Positions 57,900 to 64,000 of a DNA stretch of 64,000 bases are shown piece by piece. Origin of the DNA: Misgurnus anguillicaudatus (lineage: Eukaryota > Chordata > Actinopteri > Cypriniformes > Cobitidae); NCBI RefSeq assembly GCF_027580225.2, contig NC_073353.2, forward strand, positions 35,756,001 through 35,820,000, written 5' to 3'. A program made the translations under genes and the position numbers. The notes below the pieces were generated by a model. It saw nothing but the letters and a program-made list of their open reading frames with translations. It ran no database searches and was not told the DNA's origin. Within the stretch, counting starts at the first letter, position 1, and every line of letters begins with the position of its first letter.

Positions 57900-59560
57900 G
57901 TTAAATTACATCCCAACGGTCCCTTTTTGACCTAATGCTGAGTTAAAAATTGCATTTTTATAGTGTACTGTATATAAATAAACATGCTTGGCTACAGTTA
58001 ACCTAGCTAAACTTACAATGATTTGAAAGCCAATTTTGGCATATCCTATTATACAGTAAAGCATACAGTAAGTCCTTCCTCTAAAATGACTTATTATATT
58101 AACCTGAATCTTTGTTATCAAGTTTCCAGGGACATCTTTGCTGTTGTCCAGTTAGCATCAGATGACCGATGAGTGTGTAGGCAGTCTGACTAGTTTAATA
58201 CAGTCAGAGTGACAAACCAAATACACATCACCCGCAGATGCAACCAGAGGTAAAGCTCGTGTGGAGATGGCATTTGCGGGGAGGCTGTCTGCAGGGCTGA
58301 CACAGCAAGCTAAGCTTACCTGGGGAAGTAAGTCGCTAAACTGGGTCATACATAAGGCGAAAAGTTTGAAATTGACTTTTTTGGCAGTATAAAAGAGGGA
58401 AAAGGGGGAGGAACAGAAAGGTTCAGGCAATAGTACACAGATTTATTATTGGGTTCCTGTGACATAACAAAAAAAACGATTGGGTGTTTTAATCTCTTTA
58501 ATGTTTCACCCATTCATCCAATGTTTTAATTGGAAGTGCCATACAGAACAGAAATTTGATATATTCTGGTATTAAAATTTCTGGATGTCCCTCCCCTCTC
58601 AGTTTCTTTCCCTTGTCTCTTATTTCATGTCCCTCGGGTGCTTGTTACTGGCGAAGAGATAAACTTATATTACTGTTTTTAATTGGATCGATTTAATTAC
58701 TGAGAGCAGCTTTATGTGATGCACAGCATCTTTATAGGCATTCAAGCACATTGGTACCTCACAGTAATGTGTATTTCTCATGCAGTGTCTCATAAGAAAT
58801 GTTTGAGATGTTACAGGCCCAGTGCTACAGGTCATTATAATTTTATTTTGGACTATAGATTAATGAACATTCATGTGTTTATAACTTTAATTTATCATGG
58901 GCACAGATTTTGCACGGACCTGTCCATGATTTACAAATATGAGACCCTTATTTGAGAACATGGCTGGACATTTTAGTCTGTGAATGAGATCGATTCAACT
59001 CCATGTTTCAAACGTTTCCAACATTAGGGGGCAGGCGATTTTCTGCATTGGGGCAGGCGAAACAAACATCTAGTTGACTTGACAAAGTCTTTCCCATACG
59101 GTCACATGCCAATCAACTCCATGCGTGGGATGACATTTGCTCAGCAAGACCATCTTTTGTTTGCTGTTATTAATGCAACTGCATCACACTGTATAGTAAG
59201 AATTAAACTTTATGCACATTTAGGAAAATGCACCCAGCAGTCAGTAATGGTTTGTAAATCATTCACGAGCATCTGCCTGAGTTCGTTCCTCAGTTTACAT
59301 GCCAATGTGTTGTGGCGACATTTCGGCTGTGATAAGGAAAGCATGTCTGTCTAATTATGAGCTCTTCAAGAAAGCAGTGTGAATGAAGACGGTTCTGTGT
59401 AATAAACTGTGGTTCATATTGTCTGATAAGCACACATTGAAAACCCAACTGATCCTGATGTTATTGTACAGATTGTAGATAACTGTAATCATTTAAATGG
59501 GAAAAAGCTTTTTATAGGAACTTTTGTGTATTTGTTGAAATGCAATGTGTCTACACGGTT
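57900..59560. other. Intergenic, nothing recognised
   Basis: No gene, RNA or complete element was identified. Open frames of 70-90 codons show no domain or splice support. Confidence 0.35.
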
Positions 59561-59563
59561 TAA

Positions 59564-59999
59564 AGGGGACATTTCACACGACTTTTTATAAGATGTCAAA
59601 TAAATCTTTGATGTCTCCAGAGTACCTATGTGAAGACTTAGCTCAAAATATCATATAGATAATTTATTATAGCATGTTAAAATTGCCACTTTGTAAGTGT
59701 GAGCAAAAAATGTGCTGTACTAGGTGTGTCCTTTTAAATGCAAATGAGCTGATCTCTGCACTAAATGGCAGTGACATGGTTGGATAGTGCAGATTAAGGG
59801 GCGGTATTATCCCATTCTGACATCACAAGGGAAGACAAATTTCAATTAACTATTTGTTCACATGCTTGCAGAGAATGGTTTACCAAAACTAAGTTACTGG
59901 GTTGATCTTTTTCACATTTTCTAGGTTGATAAAAGCACTGGGGACCCAATTATAGCACTTAAACATGAAAAATATCAGATTTTCATGATATGTCCCCTT
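59564..59999. mobile_element. MITE with AGGGGACAT ends
   Basis: The left end AGGGGACATTTCAC is preceded by TTAA and the right end is ATGTCCCCT. The right TTAA is mutated to TTGA. A truncated reverse copy is at 41095-41275. Confidence 0.65.
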
Positions 60000-60559
60000 G
60001 ATATGATATGTAAGCTATTGTTTTCCACATAGCCTACATTATTGTTGCTCCTCTATGCCTCACCTTTCTAAAACACATACATTTTTACAAAACTCATTGT
60101 TCTGAAAAGCATTGTGTGCTTTGATTTGCCTTCTATCTAGTGTGTTGTGATTGGCCGATTATCTCAAGCGTGTGATGGAAAAGTTACGCCCCTACCAAAA
60201 CACAGCAACCTGACATGGCGGCGTTGACAACAATACTACAGCAAGAATAAAAGTTACACCTGCATACTGTACATTTGGGAGGGGTGATGTAGACGTGTGG
60301 GGGCTTGTTTGAATGAGGTGTTTAACTAGAATCTTATATAACAATTGGATTAATTTATATCATGATAACAATATGTATCGTGATAGAGTTTTCGTTTTCT
60401 TTCAATAAGGTTTTTATATTAATAAAACCTTTTATGCCATAAAATGTTCATAATTCTCACAAAAAACTTATACAAGCATAAAAACAGAAGACAAATGAAA
60501 CTCAAGCTCACTGATGATAAACAGTCAGTGATGAAATAAGAATAATAAATAATAGTCAG

Positions 60560-61070
60560 TACCGTATTTTCTGGACTATAAGTCACACTTTTTTCATAGT
60601 TTGGCTGGTCTTGCGACTTCTAGTCAGGTGCCCCTTGTCAGTCAGTATGAATTAATTTTGACGTATATGAACCAACAGACATTACCGTCTACAGCCGCGA
60701 GAGTCCACTATATGATACTCCTGTATTTATGTAATTCAATGGATTCAGTGATGTGGAATGTGGGGGCTGCAAACTTGATGCTCGTTGGCATGTTCTGTTC
60801 ATTTAGCCTATTCAGCCTTCCAGGTATGTTCTGTATGCTGTATCGTGTAAATAACTGATAATGTTATGTTAACGTACAGACATCTATTCAGCCTGCTGTT
60901 CTGTGCTATTGTTTAGTTGAATAACTTGCCTTTCCAGATAAAATGGATTTTAGGAAATCATTTTCTAAATAAATGTGACATGTAGTCCATTGCGACTTCA
61001 TTTGCTCTTCATGAAGCATTTTTGATTGATGCAACTTATACTCCGGAGTGACTTATAGTCCAAAAAAATA
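60560..61070. mobile_element. MITE family E copy 2
   Basis: The left end TACCGTATTTTCTGGACTAT and the right end GACTTATAGTCCAAAAAAAT correspond to 49746-50271. The interior shares the AATAACTTGCCTTTCCAGAT-type stretch in reverse orientation. The frame crossing it is not a gene. Confidence 0.65.
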
Positions 61071-63700
61071 ATGCATTTTCTCTCAATGCCATTTGATTAA
61101 CATTGGGTGACAGACAGGAGCAACATTAAGTAACTTCCCTTTTATAACCAAAGTCTGGATCCAATATACTGTTACACATGCATCTTCTTTTTCAGCTGTT
61201 TACTTTCTCTTAAGTGTTTTTGAGGATACATTTGTGTACTTAAGGCCAATACAGTGACAAAAATGCTCATGAGCTCAATGAGCAGCGGATGCATGGCTTG
61301 CGCACTTAGCACTGTTGTTTGTTTCAACGGTCTTAGAATCAGTTGTCTTAAAACTGTGGTGCTTAAATACGTGTACAAACGTAAATTTTTCATGACCACG
61401 CGTACAGCAACGTGACGTGGGTGTGTAACCTCAACAGAGACGACAGTCCAAAATATCTACCGGTTGACAAATTTCTACCAGTTTATCATAACTATTAGTT
61501 TATTGCTCAGCCCCTAGGATGGCGTGGATGAGCCTTTACTTTTAGAAAGAAAATCTCTTTGAGTTTGAGACTTTAATCTTTGAGACTTTATGGATCTTCT
61601 ATATGTACAAACAACTTTTAACACTCCAAATCTCATCATATGACCCCTTTAAAGGACTGATTCTTACAGCTTTAGGCATCACTAACCAAGTTTTATGTGG
61701 TTTATGGTTAAAAAACACATTACTTTCCACATACCGTACAATTATTGTAGCTCCAGATTTCATTCTCTTCCTGAAACGCACGGATTTTGTACAAAACTCA
61801 TTGATTTGAAAAGCTTTGTGTCCCTGATTGGCCAGCTAATCTGTGCGTTGTGATTGGCCTGAATACCTCTGACGTCACCTGGAAATGTGACGCTCCTTAC
61901 CATGTTTGAAAGATTCGCTCACAATGCAATGCTAACAGAAGTTAACTTACAGGCTGTGAGTCCGAAACGAGAGGAATTATGATAATGTCGGTCTTGTCTA
62001 CATTATCAATCCTAGGAAGTAAACTGTTGCCTACTACAATCCTACAAGCACATGCAGAATGAATCTGCATATCATAATGTAATTTAGTTATGGTATATTG
62101 TTTTGATTGACAAGCCTTTTTATTCTGTATGTAGACAGAGATCATTTGTATGATGTGGGAAACCTGACCTAGTTTAACAGTCTTACCTGCACACTGGGTC
62201 AGGTTGTGTATGCACTGTGTTGTCTGCAGGGATGTATGATAACAGCTTCCCTCCTGATCTCTATCACTCCTGCTCTAATCTTTAATAGCAGAATAACACA
62301 TTTGTTTTGGTGCAGATAAGCCTGCAGTCTGTGTGTTGGTGGTTTGGGCTTTTTTTTATAAGGACAGTCTTACTTGACTTATGCCACTCATTCCTATGAT
62401 GTCTAGATTAGTGCACTAGATTAGTGCATAGTATTGTAATCATTTGTAGTCACTTCTGAAAGTTGCTCATCAATGTGCATCATATGCATAAAATTCAACG
62501 TTTCTGTTATGGTCAATGTCACTCATGTTGCCATAAGTCGCCAAGCTTCCAATTAAATAAATGAGATTGCGTTGCTCTGCCATTGCTAGCCACTGGCGGT
62601 GTGTATGCAACTTAAGTAACTTGTTGAGTATATCACGTTTGCAATAATTGTGATATTGCTTATTTATATCAGATGTTATATTACACTGCACATACAGTAT
62701 TGTTACATATGACTCTGCATTAACAACAGAACGTCCAATCACAATGATGTTACAGACAGTCAGATAGTCTTGAGCGGTCTTAAGGTAAATAAAATCAGCC
62801 ATTGTAAAGCTTATTCCAAATATGAAGCATGTATTTGTGCATACGACTCATGATCTCTATGACTTTGAAATGTTTTTATTGTTAGAGTCCCATCTCTGCT
62901 CAGACCTGCACCTGTCTGCAGAAACAGCAGCTTGTTAAGGTCACAGCTGAGCAGATCTCTGCTCGTGTCCAAACACTTTCTCCACCGAGCGGCCCGGGCC
63001 ATTCATTATTCAGTATCTGCTGCCCGCTCCGACAGCTCCGCCAGAATGATTGCCCCGACTTCTCAACCGGACTATTAATTTGAAAAACCTCTGTGAGGAT
63101 TTCCCGTTAGCTTTATTGAAATCTGTCGGCACCGCCATATTGCGCAATGCCGGCTGTTAACCGTACCCATCTCCCTTCGGGCCAGTAAGTGGCTCTTCAG
63201 ACCCATATTGGATTTCCTTTTCAGGCTAGCTGAGCGTTAACCCCAACATATTTTACTCCCTGTGTATTAAGAGGTGTTATAATGTGTGCAGGCATCTCCA
63301 AATATACAGTGTTAAAGGGAAATATACTGTACAGTGTACTTTGTCTCATATTTTCAGCATGGTGCTCTTTATTTGGTCTTTAACTTTAGCGTCAATTTGC
63401 GATTTTCTTGAGCTGTATTACCTGTGATGACAGAGATGCTGATAGTGATATGATGTCAAAAAGCCTCCAGGCATGTGTGATTGTCACTCAAACAAAAATC
63501 ATTAATTGCGAGTTTACAGCCCAAATCAATGCAAGAATGTATTAAACTTTAAATTCTGTCTGCCACCATGTGCAACTGCAGGGAACACATCCCAGCCCAC
63601 TTTATCCACACACCGCCACTATTCTTGCCTATATTTTCTGATTTGTTACTTTGACAATATTTTACTATGTTCTTACCTCAACTTAGATGAATTAATACAT
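61071..63700. other. Intergenic, nothing firm
   Basis: Two related repeat pieces (60080-60200 and 61785-61910) share TACAAAACTCATTG and TTGTGATTGGCC. The stretch 62860-63240 is less AT-rich and repeat-poor, so it is a possible conserved non-coding element. No gene is seen. Confidence 0.3.
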
Positions 63701-63707
63701 ACCTATC

Positions 63708-63992
63708 TTTTTTCAATGCGTGCACTTTTAATCTTTGTACAGCGCTTCTTAGTGTTAGCATTTAGCCTAGCCCCATTCATTCCTATGGCTCCAAAAAAAG
63801 TTTTATTTTGTGCCACCATTCTTACTCGTGTAACTACTCATGTAACAGTCTTTAAATAGGAAAAACATGGAAGTGTTTGGTGGCTTCTAAATTCATCCCT
63901 GTTTGGATCCTAAGGAATGAATGGGGCTAGGCTAAATGCTAACACATTCACAAGGCGCTGTACAAAGATTAAATGTGCACGCATTAAAAAAA
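63708..63992. mobile_element. Inverted-repeat element with about 80-bp arms
   Basis: The left arm (AATGCGTGCACTTTTAATCT ... TAGCCTAGCCCCATTCATTC) is repeated in reverse at 63908-63992 with a few differences. The centre of about 120 bp is unrelated. It encodes nothing. Confidence 0.75.
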
Positions 63993-64000
63993 AATTAGTA

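Noticed and set aside
63506..63859. Plus-strand 117-codon frame near the right edge
   Set aside because: Half of it lies in the inverted-repeat element at 63708-63992, and the rest has no domain.

Overview
The window is vertebrate nuclear DNA, almost certainly from a teleost and probably a cypriniform. It is AT-rich, its genes are split by GT..AG introns, and its spacer is packed with short non-autonomous DNA transposons. Two fish-like genes can be read by exon homology, both on the minus strand. There is no bacterial-type operon, CRISPR array or convincing tRNA/rRNA gene.

Left part (1-5.8 kb): the 5' portion of a villin gene (vil1-like). A candidate promoter and non-coding first exon lie near 5684-5840. 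Coding exons lie at 2927-3007, 2766-2840 and about 2443-2644, and the rest of the gene would run off the left edge. The third coding exon ends abnormally, with a premature TAA and no GT donor, right beside a repeat insertion. This copy may therefore be damaged.

Centre (11.2-30.7 kb, perhaps to 37.5 kb): a complete integrin beta-2 gene (itgb2). Fifteen coding exons with compatible phases join to 2316 nt, or 771 residues. The order is signal peptide, PSI domain, beta-I/hybrid region with MIDAS residues, cysteine-rich EGF repeats, beta-tail, one membrane helix, and a cytoplasmic tail with NPLF, TTT and NPVF. The introns hold most of the transposons of this region. A 65-bp fragment of one exon plus its intron flank has been copied into a downstream intron.

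Right part (31-64 kb): I find no convincing host gene, although two candidate non-coding first exons of itgb2 lie at about 30.65 and 37.35 kb. The DNA is repeat-rich: a tandem duplication (31803-34031), a hAT element with a perfect 8-bp target duplication (36527-36990), a long-armed palindrome (40002-40810), a decayed Tc1/mariner element (42.5-43.5 kb), a Tc1 element interrupted by a 750-bp TTAA-flanked palindrome (51.9-54.0 kb), and several dispersed families. A recurring theme across the window is short inverted-repeat elements flanked by TTAA, the target preference of piggyBac-type transposition.

The two genes share no pathway apart from the actin cytoskeleton: villin bundles and severs actin in microvilli, and the integrin beta-2 tail couples leukocyte adhesion to talin, kindlin and actin. 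I found no clearly new biological system. The most informative oddities are the broken villin exon, the copied integrin exon fragment, the shifted acceptor of integrin exon 14 and the nested transposons.
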